From: Schleiferiaceae bacterium
GTDB taxonomy: Bacteria; Bacteroidota; Bacteroidia; Flavobacteriales; Schleiferiaceae
Assembly (NCBI GenBank): GCA_030831045.1
Contig: JAURMB010000041.1
Coordinates: 1-20,796, forward strand
Direction: 5' to 3'
DNA length: 20,796 nucleotides
Shown here: piece after piece, positions 1 to 6,259 of the stretch
How positions within the stretch are numbered: the stretch's first letter is position 1
How the letters are laid out: each line of letters starts with the position of its first letter
Program-made: the position numbers and the translations under genes
Notes under the pieces: model-generated
Told to the model about the DNA's origin: nothing
The model's database searches: none
Seen by the model: the letters and a program-made list of their open reading frames with translations, nothing else

Positions 1-2
1 AC

Positions 3-590
3 CGTTCAACGATCATTTTGCTTTCTGTCTTAGGCGTATTTGTCTTGCTCATTCTGTGGAGCGTGGGCGCCTACAACCGCTTGGTTGGCCTCAGCGAAGG
101 CACCGAAAGCCAATGGGCCAATGTGCAGTCGGCCTACCAGCGTCGCGCGGACCTCATTCCGAACCTTGTTTCAACCGTGAAAGGCTACGCGGACTTTGAG
201 CAAGAAACCCTGACCGGTGTGATCGAAGCGCGCTCTAAGGCCACTTCGGTTCAAATTTCGGCCGACGACCTCACCCCCGAAAAAGTAGCCGCCTTCCAAA
301 AAGCCCAAGGCGAACTCAAGGGCGCCCTGAGCCGCCTGCTCGTGTCGGTGGAACGCTACCCCGACCTCAAGGCCAACCAAAACTTTTTGGCCCTGCAGTC
401 GCAGCTCGAAGGCACGGAAAACCGCATTAACGTTGAGCGCGACCGCTTTAACGAGCAGGTTCGCACCTACAACTCGGCCGTGAAGCGCATTCCCACGTCG
501 ATCGTGGCGGCCATGGGCGGATTTGAAGCCCGCGGCTACTTTGAAGCCGAAGCCGAGGCCCAAGACGCCCCTGAAGTGAGCTTCGAGTAA
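3..590 (+). CDS. lemA: LemA family membrane protein (5' end cut by window edge)
   Basis: LemA-family proteins have an N-terminal membrane anchor followed by a long helical domain. Their molecular role is not established. The visible reading frame opens at the window edge with RSTIILLSVLGVFVLLILW, a hydrophobic segment typical of the anchor, so probably only one to three N-terminal codons are missing. The TTG at base 18 lies inside this segment and is unlikely to be the start. Family motifs follow: AYNRLV, QWANVQSAYQRRADLIPNL, VKGYADFEQETL and EARSKATSVQ. The C-terminal half has NRINVERDRFNEQVRTYN and a conserved-looking FEARGYFEAEA. About 195 residues are visible, a normal family length. The TAA stop shares its last base with the ATG of the next gene (TAATG), so translation is probably coupled to the two TPM-domain genes behind it. 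lemA-TPM clusters are common in bacteria. The family call is secure; the function is unknown. Confidence 0.93.
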   Translation, partial: RSTIILLSVLGVFVLLILWSVGAYNRLVGLSEGTESQWANVQSAYQRRADLIPNLVSTVKGYADFEQETLTGVIEARSKATSVQISADDLTPEKVAAFQKAQGELKGALSRLLVSVERYPDLKANQNFLALQSQLEGTENRINVERDRFNEQVRTYNSAVKRIPTSIVAAMGGFEARGYFEAEAEAQDAPEVSFE

Positions 591-1015
591 TGAAGGTCCA
601 ACCCGAAGAGGAACAGCGCATCGTCGCAGCCATTGAGGCGGCTGAGCGCGTTACCTCGGGTGAAGTGCGCGTGCACCTCAACAGCACGTGCAGCGGCGAT
701 GCACTTAACGATGCCCAAAAGGCCTTTCGCACCCTAGGTATGCACCGCACCGCCGAGCGCAACGGAATTTTGTTTTACCTCGCGCTCGAAAGCCACAAAT
801 TTGCCGTGCTCGGTGACCAAGGCATCCACGATCGCGTAGGCCAATCGTTTTGGGATGGAATTCGCGACGCGATGGTCCCTGAGCTGCGAGCAGGTCGCTG
901 GGTAGAGGCCCTGGAATTCGGCATCGCCGAAGCCGGCCGGGCCCTCGCCGAGCATTTTCCGCACCAAGGCACCCGCGACCGCGACGAACTCAGCAACGAA
1001 GTGTCGCGCGGATGA
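590..1015 (+). CDS. TPM domain protein, short soluble form
   Basis: This 141-residue protein lacks a signal peptide and membrane segments. It looks like a stand-alone TPM domain (TPM_phosphatase/YgcG type). Supporting features are an N-terminal helix rich in Glu, a TSGEVRVHL strand, the ERNGILFYLALESHKFAVLGD core in which the family has its conserved Gly-Ile-Leu and hydrophobic strand, and a following helical half with HDRVGQSFWDGI and GRWVEALEFGI. The family has been called phosphatase-like, but no enzymatic role is firmly assigned to such bacterial members. The start ATG overlaps the lemA stop by one base, and the stop overlaps the next start by four (ATGA), so the three genes are tightly coupled. 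A cytosolic TPM protein together with an exported, membrane-anchored one next to LemA is a recurring arrangement in Bacteroidota, to my knowledge. Family confidence is good; function is unassigned. Confidence 0.85.
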   Translation: MKVQPEEEQRIVAAIEAAERVTSGEVRVHLNSTCSGDALNDAQKAFRTLGMHRTAERNGILFYLALESHKFAVLGDQGIHDRVGQSFWDGIRDAMVPELRAGRWVEALEFGIAEAGRALAEHFPHQGTRDRDELSNEVSRG

Positions 1016-1755
1016 GGCTGCTCGGACTTTTGCTCCTTCTCAGCGCGGGGCTCCATGCTCAACCCTGGGAAAAACCCAGCCCCAGCGAGGGTCTTGTGGT
1101 GTGGCGCGGCGTTAGGCCCGTGCTACAGCCCGACGAAGAAGCACGCCTCGAATCAGTGCTCGCCGCCATCAACGACTCGACTTCCACCCAAATTGCGGTG
1201 CTTTTTGTCGACCGCGTCAACGACGACCTCAACTTCGTGGCGGCCCAAACCGGAGAGGCCTGGGGCATTGGCCAAGCCGAAACCGACAACGGAATGCTCG
1301 TGCTGATCGCCCTCGACGATCGCAAAATGGCTATACAGGTGGGCCGTGGCTTGGAACCCACCATTACCGACCTCGTCAGCCACCAACTTATTGAAAACAC
1401 GCTGAAGCCCGCCTTTCGCGAACAATCCTATGCCGCTGGCCTCGAGGCGGTCGCTACCGAAGTGGCGCAACGCCTGTCCGGCCAATTTGACGCGGCAAGT
1501 TCTGAAAAGGAACGGCGTTTTCCGGTAGGTGCAGTTATTGTCGCCGTTGTGGCCTTCATCGTGCTGGCACGCCGAGGCAATTCAGGCGGGTGGGGCGGCG
1601 GCAGCGGGTCCCGCGGTATGTGGTTTGGCCCGATGGGCGGATTTCCTTCCAGCGGTGGATTTGGCGGACGAGGCGGCGGCGGCTTTGGCGGAGGCGGCTT
1701 CGGTGGCTTCGGCGGCGGAAGTTTTGGCGGAGGCGGCGCTTCAGGTTCGTGGTAA
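1012..1755 (+). CDS. TPM domain protein, exported, with transmembrane segment and Gly-rich tail
   Basis: This is a 247-residue exported protein. Residues 1-16 form a signal peptide ending at HAQ. A TPM domain covers roughly residues 37-155, with TSTQIAVLFVDRV, AWGIGQAETDNGMLVLIALD and RKMAIQVGRGLEPTITD as recognisable family blocks. A transmembrane segment follows at about 170-186 (VGAVIVAVVAFIVLA). The remaining roughly 58 residues are almost pure Gly with Phe, Ser and Trp, ending in GGGASGSW, the usual terminus of this family. The domain therefore probably sits in the periplasm with the Gly-rich tail on the cytoplasmic side, although topology is inferred. The start overlaps the previous gene by four bases. 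Together with LemA and the short TPM protein it forms one transcription unit. The low-complexity DNA at about 1590-1750 reflects the tail. Confidence 0.9.
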   Translation: MRLLGLLLLLSAGLHAQPWEKPSPSEGLVVWRGVRPVLQPDEEARLESVLAAINDSTSTQIAVLFVDRVNDDLNFVAAQTGEAWGIGQAETDNGMLVLIALDDRKMAIQVGRGLEPTITDLVSHQLIENTLKPAFREQSYAAGLEAVATEVAQRLSGQFDAASSEKERRFPVGAVIVAVVAFIVLARRGNSGGWGGGSGSRGMWFGPMGGFPSSGGFGGRGGGGFGGGGFGGFGGGSFGGGGASGSW

Positions 1756-1760
1756 TTTGC

Positions 1761-1768
1761 GACCTTTG
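1761..1768 (+). promoter_or_regulatory. Possible -7 element (GACCTTTG) for the lipoprotein gene
   Basis: GACCTTTG differs from the Bacteroidota -7 consensus TAnnTTTG only at its first base. It lies four bases before the ATG at 1773. The following CAGC-ATG context closely resembles the stronger TATCTTTG site before the mevalonate kinase gene. No clear upstream -33 TTG element stands out. The call is weak on its own. Confidence 0.35.
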
Positions 1769-1772
1769 CAGC

Positions 1773-2132
1773 ATGATTTCAACACGAACCTTTCGATTGG
1801 GCGTTCTTGCCCTGGCGGTGAGCACCCTGGCGAGTTGCGGCGCTCCAAAATTTGCGCTGAGCGCTACGGCCGAAGGCCTGCAGATCAACGTGACCAAGCC
1901 GGTTCAGCAGTCCTTGAGCATTCAATCGGTTCAGGTGGAGCAAAACGGAAGTTGGTCGAGCCCCGCGTTTCAGGTGAAGTACGCCACCCGCGATGAAGTC
2001 GCGCTCGGAACCAAAGGCGAATCAAGCCTTCGCGTGTCGGTTCCCGGAGCCAAGGATGCCACGGCGGCCCAGGTAGCGTTCCGCACTGCGCCCGGCAAGC
2101 CCCTGAAGACGAAGTTGGTTAAAGCCAAGTAA
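1773..2132 (+). CDS. Small predicted lipoprotein, unknown function
   Basis: I do not recognise this 119-residue protein. It has a clear lipoprotein signal: Arg-containing N-terminus, hydrophobic stretch VLALAVS, and the lipobox LASC with Cys22 as the expected lipidated residue. The mature part is about 98 residues, alternating hydrophobic and polar in a beta-strand-like pattern (LQINVTKPVQQSLSIQSVQV, then SSLRVSV), and ends in a basic KTKLVKAK. The start was chosen at the ATG that gives the signal peptide; a longer upstream frame would run through the Gly-rich tail of the preceding gene. Seventeen bases separate it from that gene. They include GACCTTTG four bases before the ATG, one mismatch from the TAnnTTTG promoter element seen elsewhere in the window. 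The coding call rests mainly on the signal peptide and the tight fit between neighbours. Confidence 0.75.
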   Translation: MISTRTFRLGVLALAVSTLASCGAPKFALSATAEGLQINVTKPVQQSLSIQSVQVEQNGSWSSPAFQVKYATRDEVALGTKGESSLRVSVPGAKDATAAQVAFRTAPGKPLKTKLVKAK

Positions 2133-2135
2133 TCC

Positions 2136-2549
2136 GTGGTGCACATTCAACGTCGCGAGGTGTTCAGCGCCGCGCACCGCCTGTACAACGAGGCCCTCAG
2201 CCCCGAGGAGAACCAGCGCCTTTTTGGCAAGTGTTCGTGGGATTACGGCCACGGACACAACTTCGAGGTTTGGGTTACGGTCAAAGGCCAGGTGAATCCG
2301 CTGACCGGTTTTGTGATGAACCTGGTCGACCTAAAAGCGCTCATGATGAAGTACGTGATCGAGCCGCTCGACCACAAGCACCTCAACCACGACGCGACGT
2401 TTATGCTCGGAATTTTGCCGTCGACCGAAAACCTCGCCATGGAAATTTGGAAGCAGCTGGCCGCACCCGTAGCCGGATTTGGGGCTGCGCTGCACTGCGT
2501 GCGGGTCGTCGAAACCGAAAACAATGCCGTGGAGTACTACGGCGAGTAA
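2136..2549 (+). CDS. 6-pyruvoyl-tetrahydropterin synthase / 6-carboxytetrahydropterin synthase (QueD) family
   Basis: This family acts on dihydroneopterin triphosphate, giving either 6-pyruvoyl-tetrahydropterin or, in the QueD branch, 6-carboxytetrahydropterin for queuosine and other deazapurines. The 137 residues contain the three zinc-ligand histidines: His14 in FSAAHRLYN, and His39 and His41 in GHGHNFEV. Cys33 lies six residues before His39, matching the catalytic Cys and its spacing in animal-type enzymes (C-x4-GHGHN). The Asp79-His80 pair in PLDHKHLNHD matches the rest of the catalytic triad, and PSTENLA carries the conserved substrate-binding Glu98. Two consecutive GTG codons (2136 and 2139) are possible starts; either fits. 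The gene begins three bases after the lipoprotein stop. No other queuosine or biopterin genes are in view, so the branch cannot be decided from context. Family assignment is firm. Confidence 0.9.
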   Translation: MVHIQRREVFSAAHRLYNEALSPEENQRLFGKCSWDYGHGHNFEVWVTVKGQVNPLTGFVMNLVDLKALMMKYVIEPLDHKHLNHDATFMLGILPSTENLAMEIWKQLAAPVAGFGAALHCVRVVETENNAVEYYGE

Positions 2550-2592
2550 GTTCCCTTTAATGCCCTCCAGGGCTTTTGATTTATTTAGTCCT

Positions 2593-3462
2593 ATGAAAAA
2601 AGCCTATGTTTTTCCGGGCCAAGGTGCCCAAGCCCCAGGGATGGGTCAGGACCTGTTTGACGCGCACCGTGATTTGTTTGCGCAAGCCGACGCCGTGCTC
2701 GGGTTTGGGTTGACCGACCTGATGTTTCACGGAAGCATGGAGGACCTTACGCAAACCAAAGTGACGCAGCCCGCAATTTTTGTGCACAGCGTAATCAAGG
2801 CCGCGTCGCTCGGAGCCGATTTTCAACCCGACATGGTGGCCGGCCACTCGCTCGGCGAGTTTTCTGCCCTCGTAGCCGCCGGAGCGCTAAAGTTTGATGA
2901 TGGGCTTCGCCTGGTGGCGGAGCGCGCCCGCGCCATGCAGGATGCCTGCGATGCCGAGCCGTCAACGATGGCCGCGATTTTGGGCCTCGCCGACGAGGTT
3001 GTCGAGCAGATTTGTGCCGAAACGTCTGGCGTGGTGGTTCCCGCGAACTACAATTCGCCCGGCCAGTTGGTGATCAGTGGCGCGCGCGCCGCGGTGGAAG
3101 CCGCGTGCGCTGCATGCAGCGCGGCCGGGGCCAAGCGGGCGTTGATTTTGCCGGTGGGCGGGGCGTTTCACAGCCCGCTTATGGAACCGGCCCGCGCGCG
3201 CCTCGCCGAGGCGTTGGATGCCGTTGCGCTGCAGGCTCCGCGCTGCCCCATCTACCAGAACGTGGTGGCCGCACCGGTGAGCGACCCCGAAGCGATCCGA
3301 GCTAACCTCAAGGCCCAACTCACCGGATCCGTGCGCTGGACCCAATCGGTTCTTGCCATGGTCCACGACGGAGCAACGCACTTTTATGAAGTGGGTCCGG
3401 GCAAGGCTCTGCAGGGCATGGTGAAAAAAATCGCACCCGAAGTCGAAGCCGTAAGTGCATAA
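2593..3462 (+). CDS. fabD: Malonyl-CoA:ACP S-malonyltransferase (FabD)
   Basis: FabD transfers malonyl from malonyl-CoA to acyl carrier protein, the entry step of cytosolic type II fatty acid synthesis. The 289-residue protein is full length. It shows the N-terminal FPGQGAQAPGMG oxyanion loop, the nucleophile motif GHSLGEFSALVA with Ser86, Arg111 in the ERARAMQ helix, the ANYNSPGQLVISG block, and the catalytic His193 in GGAFHSPLM. The C-terminal FYEVGPGKALQGMVKK is also typical. The start ATG was chosen because MKKAYVFPGQG is the normal N-terminus; a longer frame would overlap the preceding gene. The gene lies 43 bases after the pterin synthase gene and 150 bases before the mevalonate genes. 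The latter gap holds a 7-base tandem repeat. Confidence 0.96.
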   Translation: MKKAYVFPGQGAQAPGMGQDLFDAHRDLFAQADAVLGFGLTDLMFHGSMEDLTQTKVTQPAIFVHSVIKAASLGADFQPDMVAGHSLGEFSALVAAGALKFDDGLRLVAERARAMQDACDAEPSTMAAILGLADEVVEQICAETSGVVVPANYNSPGQLVISGARAAVEAACAACSAAGAKRALILPVGGAFHSPLMEPARARLAEALDAVALQAPRCPIYQNVVAAPVSDPEAIRANLKAQLTGSVRWTQSVLAMVHDGATHFYEVGPGKALQGMVKKIAPEVEAVSA

Positions 3463-3507
3463 AATGGTTCTAGCTGCTAGCTTCGGGTTTACCGTTGAGG
3501 CCAAAAC

Positions 3508-3605
3508 CAGCAACCAGCAACCAGCAACTAGCAACCAGCAACCAGCAACTAGCAACTAGCAACCAGCAACTAGCAACTAGCAACTAGCAACCAGCAACGA
3601 GCAGC
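3508..3605. repeat. Heptanucleotide tandem repeat (YAGCAAC), 13 perfect units plus one degenerate
   Basis: Between the fabD stop and the decarboxylase start, the 7-base unit YAGCAAC is repeated without interruption. Thirteen units run from 3508 to 3598. They differ only in the first base, with the order C C C T C C T T C T T T C. A fourteenth, degenerate unit (GAGCAGC) follows at 3599-3605, eight bases before the ATG at 3613. A possible inverted, degenerate copy (CTAGCTGCTAGC) sits at 3470-3481. The array fills most of the 150-base gap; I see no gene, promoter or hairpin terminator there. The unit is not a multiple of three and is not translated in the annotated genes. It could vary in copy number by slipped-strand mispairing. 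Confidence 0.97.
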
Positions 3606-3612
3606 CAACCCA

Positions 3613-4626
3613 ATGAAGTCCTCCTTCCGCGCCCCTTCGAATATTGCCCTGGTAAAATACTGGGGCAAATACGGCGTGCAGCTGCCGAGCAACCCTTCGG
3701 TCAGCTTTACGTTGGACGCCTGCGCGACCGAAACGACGCTCGAACTCACCGAAGCAGCGGGGATCAGCGTCGTATTGGATGGGGTGGACACGCCGAGTTT
3801 TGTTCCGAAGGTGGCGCAGTTCGTGGAGCGCATCGCCGACCGCCATCCGTGGATTCTTCGCTACGGGCTTCGGGTGAACACGCACAACACGTTTCCGCAC
3901 TCATCGGGCATTGCGAGCAGCGCTTCGGGAATGAGCGCCCTAGCGCTTTGTGTGGTGGATTTGGCGGCCAAACTCGGCCACGAAGTGGCCGATCCGCGCC
4001 AAGAAGCCTCCGTGCTGGCAAGGCTGGGCTCGGGCAGCGCCTGCCGATCGGTGTACGGCGGACTTGTGGTTTGGGGCGAAACCCCCTCAGTGGACAGATC
4101 GTCCCAAGACTTTGGCGTGCCCTACGCGGATGCGGTGCACGAAGTATTCCGCACCTACCGCGACACCGTGGCCCTGGTCGACGTTGGTCAAAAAGCGGTC
4201 AGCAGCACGGCCGGGCACCAGCTGATGGAAGCCCATCCGTTCCGCGAGCAACGTTTTGCCCAAGCCCATGGGCACCTCGCAGCATTGAAGCCCATTTTGG
4301 CGGCGGGCGACCTCGACGCTTTTATGGAGCTGGTGGAGCTCGAAGCGCTTACGCTGCACGGTCTGATGATGTCAAGCCAGCCGAGCTACATTTTAATGCG
4401 GCCCAATACGCTGCACATTATTGAGGCGATCCGCGCGTACCGACGCGAGTCGGGCGTCCCCATAAGCTTCACGTTGGACGCGGGAGCCAACGTGCACATC
4501 CTTTACCCTGCGGCATTTGAACAAACGGCGCGTTCGTTTGTTGAAGATCAGGTAAAACCTTGGTGCAAAGACGGCCGCACAATTGCGGACCGCGTGGGCC
4601 AAGGACCGGTATCTTTGCAGCAATGA
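3613..4626 (+). CDS. mvaD: Diphosphomevalonate decarboxylase (GHMP family)
   Basis: The enzyme performs the ATP-dependent decarboxylation of mevalonate diphosphate to isopentenyl diphosphate, the last step of the classical mevalonate pathway. The 337-residue protein is full length. It carries APSNIALVKYWGK near the N-terminus (Tyr16-Trp17-Gly18-Lys19), the LPSNPSVSFTL strand, the Ser-rich phosphate-binding loop HNTFPHSSGIASSASGMSA at about residues 91-109, SGSACRSVYGG with Arg145, and SFTLDAGANVH with the presumed catalytic Asp289. Closely related phosphomevalonate decarboxylases exist, and the exact substrate cannot be read safely from these motifs. The stop overlaps the next ATG by four bases (ATGA), coupling it to the kinase. 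The start ATG lies directly after the heptad array with no visible ribosome-binding site, so transcription may come from upstream of fabD. Confidence 0.93.
   Translation: MKSSFRAPSNIALVKYWGKYGVQLPSNPSVSFTLDACATETTLELTEAAGISVVLDGVDTPSFVPKVAQFVERIADRHPWILRYGLRVNTHNTFPHSSGIASSASGMSALALCVVDLAAKLGHEVADPRQEASVLARLGSGSACRSVYGGLVVWGETPSVDRSSQDFGVPYADAVHEVFRTYRDTVALVDVGQKAVSSTAGHQLMEAHPFREQRFAQAHGHLAALKPILAAGDLDAFMELVELEALTLHGLMMSSQPSYILMRPNTLHIIEAIRAYRRESGVPISFTLDAGANVHILYPAAFEQTARSFVEDQVKPWCKDGRTIADRVGQGPVSLQQ
4610..4617 (+). promoter_or_regulatory. -7 promoter element TATCTTTG inside the decarboxylase 3' end
   Basis: TATCTTTG is a perfect match to the Bacteroidota TAnnTTTG -7 consensus. It lies within the last codons of the decarboxylase gene and five bases before the kinase ATG at 4623. 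A TTG at 4583-4585 could serve as the -33 element, but the 24-base spacer is slightly long. If used, transcription would start at or near the ATG, giving a leaderless kinase message. Confidence 0.5.
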
Positions 4627-5567
4627 ATCTGAGCACCAAGTACTTCGCAAAAATTCTCCTTTTTGGGGAGTACGGCGTCATTCGCGACGCCATGGCGCTC
4701 TCGATACCCTACACGAGTTTTTCAGGCGTTCTTCGCCTGCCCGAAGGCGAAGCGAGCTACGATCAGCGCGAAAGCAATGCTTCGCTGGACCGATTTGCCG
4801 CCTACCTCGAAGAGCTTCAGGCTCTGGGCACGCTGTCCGCAGATTTGGATTTGCGCGCCCTACGCGCCGATCTGGAGCGCGGGCTTTACTTTGACTCGAG
4901 CATACCCCAAGGTTATGGCGTTGGGTCGTCGGGGGCCATGGTGGCCGCGCTCTATGCGCGCTACGCACGAAACCCCTTGCCGCTGGAGGCCGCTAACGAC
5001 GCCCTAAAGCTCAAAGCGCTGAAGGCTGAAATGGCCCAGATGGAATGCTACTTCCACGGCAAGAGTTCGGGAATGGATCCCACGATCTGCTACCTGCAGT
5101 TGCCGCTGCTGGTGCGCTCCTCCGAAGATTTGGGTACCGTTTCGATGCCCAGCCTTCCGCACGACGGCCAAGGAGGCATTTTCTTGCTCAACTCGGGCGC
5201 TCCGGGCGAAACGCAGCCCATGGTTCAGATTTTCATGGACAAGCTCAAGGAGGAGGGTTTTCGCCGCCTCATGACCGAGCAGTTCAAGAAGTACAACGAC
5301 GCCTGCGTTTCGGCGTTTCTGGCCGGAAAAACCGACGAGTTGCTGCGCGAGCTCAAAAAGCTGAGCGGACTCGTACTGGAAAACTTCGGACCGATGATTC
5401 CGCACGACTACCACAGCCTGTGGCAAAAGGGAATCGACACCAATGCCTACTACCTGAAGCTTTGCGGCTCGGGAGGCGGAGGCTACATTCTGGGCTTCGC
5501 GCCCGACCTCGAGCAGGCTAAGGCCGAGCTCGCCCCGCACCGAATGGACGTCGTTCTTCGCTTTTAA
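4623..5567 (+). CDS. GHMP kinase, mevalonate kinase type
   Basis: This is a 314-residue GHMP-superfamily kinase, very probably phosphorylating mevalonate. The N-terminus has FAKILLFGEYGVI with Lys10 at the position of the conserved mevalonate kinase lysine. The ATP phosphate loop is IPQGYGVGSSGAMVAA at about residues 94-109. Acidic Glu141 precedes FHGKSSGMDP, where Asp152 fits the catalytic base, and motif 3 is LCGSGGGGYILGF near 290-302. The mevalonate assignment also rests on the neighbouring decarboxylase and prenyltransferase-like genes, an arrangement I recall from Flavobacteriia. Mevalonate kinases of this phylum are divergent, and a phosphomevalonate kinase role cannot be excluded; no second kinase is present here. 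The start at 4623 was chosen by the ATGA overlap with the decarboxylase and the MNLSTKYFAKILLFG N-terminus. The next gene starts nine bases after the stop. Confidence 0.85.
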   Translation: MNLSTKYFAKILLFGEYGVIRDAMALSIPYTSFSGVLRLPEGEASYDQRESNASLDRFAAYLEELQALGTLSADLDLRALRADLERGLYFDSSIPQGYGVGSSGAMVAALYARYARNPLPLEAANDALKLKALKAEMAQMECYFHGKSSGMDPTICYLQLPLLVRSSEDLGTVSMPSLPHDGQGGIFLLNSGAPGETQPMVQIFMDKLKEEGFRRLMTEQFKKYNDACVSAFLAGKTDELLRELKKLSGLVLENFGPMIPHDYHSLWQKGIDTNAYYLKLCGSGGGGYILGFAPDLEQAKAELAPHRMDVVLRF

Positions 5568-5576
5568 GCGAACGTC

Positions 5577-6254
5577 ATGCGGCGGCGCACCAAAATACTC
5601 CTTCGCCTCACGGCCTTTTTAAGCCTCGTACGCTGGACGCACATCTTGTTTTTGGCGGTCGCCCAGGGATTGGCCGCAACCACGCTGCTCCGCGGCGAGG
5701 GTCCGGTGGCCTGGTGGACGCTGGGCGGAGTAGTGCTCACCACCGCCCTCATTGTGGCCGGGGGCTCGCTGTTCAATAGCTTTTATGACCTCGAGCGCGA
5801 CCTGATTGAGCGCCCTTGGCAAACCCTACTCGAGCGCCCGGTCGCCCGCAAGTACGGAATGCAGCTTGCGTTTAGCTTTTATGGTTTGGCCGTGCTGGTC
5901 TCCCTCGCCACGCTCCAACTGCCGATTGCGCTGGGCTTTGGATTCTATGCCCTGCTCGTGTTTTTGTATTCCCACAAACGCTGGGGCTACGGGGTCGGTG
6001 GCTCGCTCATCGTGAGCCTGCTCGCCTTCGCTCCCTTGCTCCTTCTGACGGCCGCCCTGCTCCCCCACTCGTGGCCGGGTTTTGTGCGCGGACTTCCGCT
6101 GGCGCTTACCCTTATTGCCTTAGAATGGCGCCGGCAGTGGGAACGACGCCAGATTCCGCATTCGGCCAGCGAAGAGCGCCGCCTGAGGGTGCGCAACCAG
6201 TGGGCCTATAAGGTGATCTTGGCCCTGAGTTTGGGACTTATTCCGCTCTGGTAA
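5577..6254 (+). CDS. Short UbiA-family prenyltransferase homologue with degenerate second Asp motif
   Basis: This 225-residue integral membrane protein has about six or seven predicted membrane helices. UbiA-family enzymes transfer a polyprenyl diphosphate tail to an acceptor using two Asp-rich motifs that hold magnesium. The first motif is intact: Asn67, Asp71 and Asp75 in NSFYDLERDLIERP, followed by LERPVARK. The Tyr-Ser-x-Lys element is present as YSHKRWG (131-137). Where relatives have a motif like EIxKDIED, this protein reads EWRRQWERR (183-191), with Gln187 and Arg190 where Asp is expected. It is also some 60-80 residues shorter than typical members, lacking the last helices. In flavobacteria the gene after the mevalonate kinase gene is often annotated as geranylgeranylglycerol-phosphate geranylgeranyltransferase. 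Family membership is likely, but catalytic activity is doubtful. It ends five bases before the convergent T9SS cargo gene. Confidence 0.78.
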   Translation: MRRRTKILLRLTAFLSLVRWTHILFLAVAQGLAATTLLRGEGPVAWWTLGGVVLTTALIVAGGSLFNSFYDLERDLIERPWQTLLERPVARKYGMQLAFSFYGLAVLVSLATLQLPIALGFGFYALLVFLYSHKRWGYGVGGSLIVSLLAFAPLLLLTAALLPHSWPGFVRGLPLALTLIALEWRRQWERRQIPHSASEERRLRVRNQWAYKVILALSLGLIPLW

Positions 6255-6259
6255 CCGAG

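Noticed and set aside
1590..1755. The Gly/Phe-rich stretch as a novel repeat domain
   Set aside because: A Gly-rich tail ending in GASGSW is normal for exported TPM-domain proteins.
3463..3507. CTAGCTGCTAGC near 3470 as a fabD terminator
   Set aside because: There is no stable GC-rich stem and no T-run. It is better seen as a degenerate relative of the repeat unit.
2962..3555. Minus-strand frame reading through the heptad array, with a repetitive Trp-Leu-Leu-Val peptide
   Set aside because: The repetitive peptide is just the translation of the 7-base repeat, and the rest is antisense to fabD.
3508..3605. CRISPR array
   Set aside because: The units are 7 bases with no spacers and no cas genes are nearby. 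It is a simple tandem repeat.
5577..6254. The UbiA homologue as a frameshifted pseudogene
   Set aside because: The frame is open to a normal stop, with no continuing homologous sequence in another frame after it, because the convergent gene begins at once. The altered motif looks like divergence rather than a broken frame.
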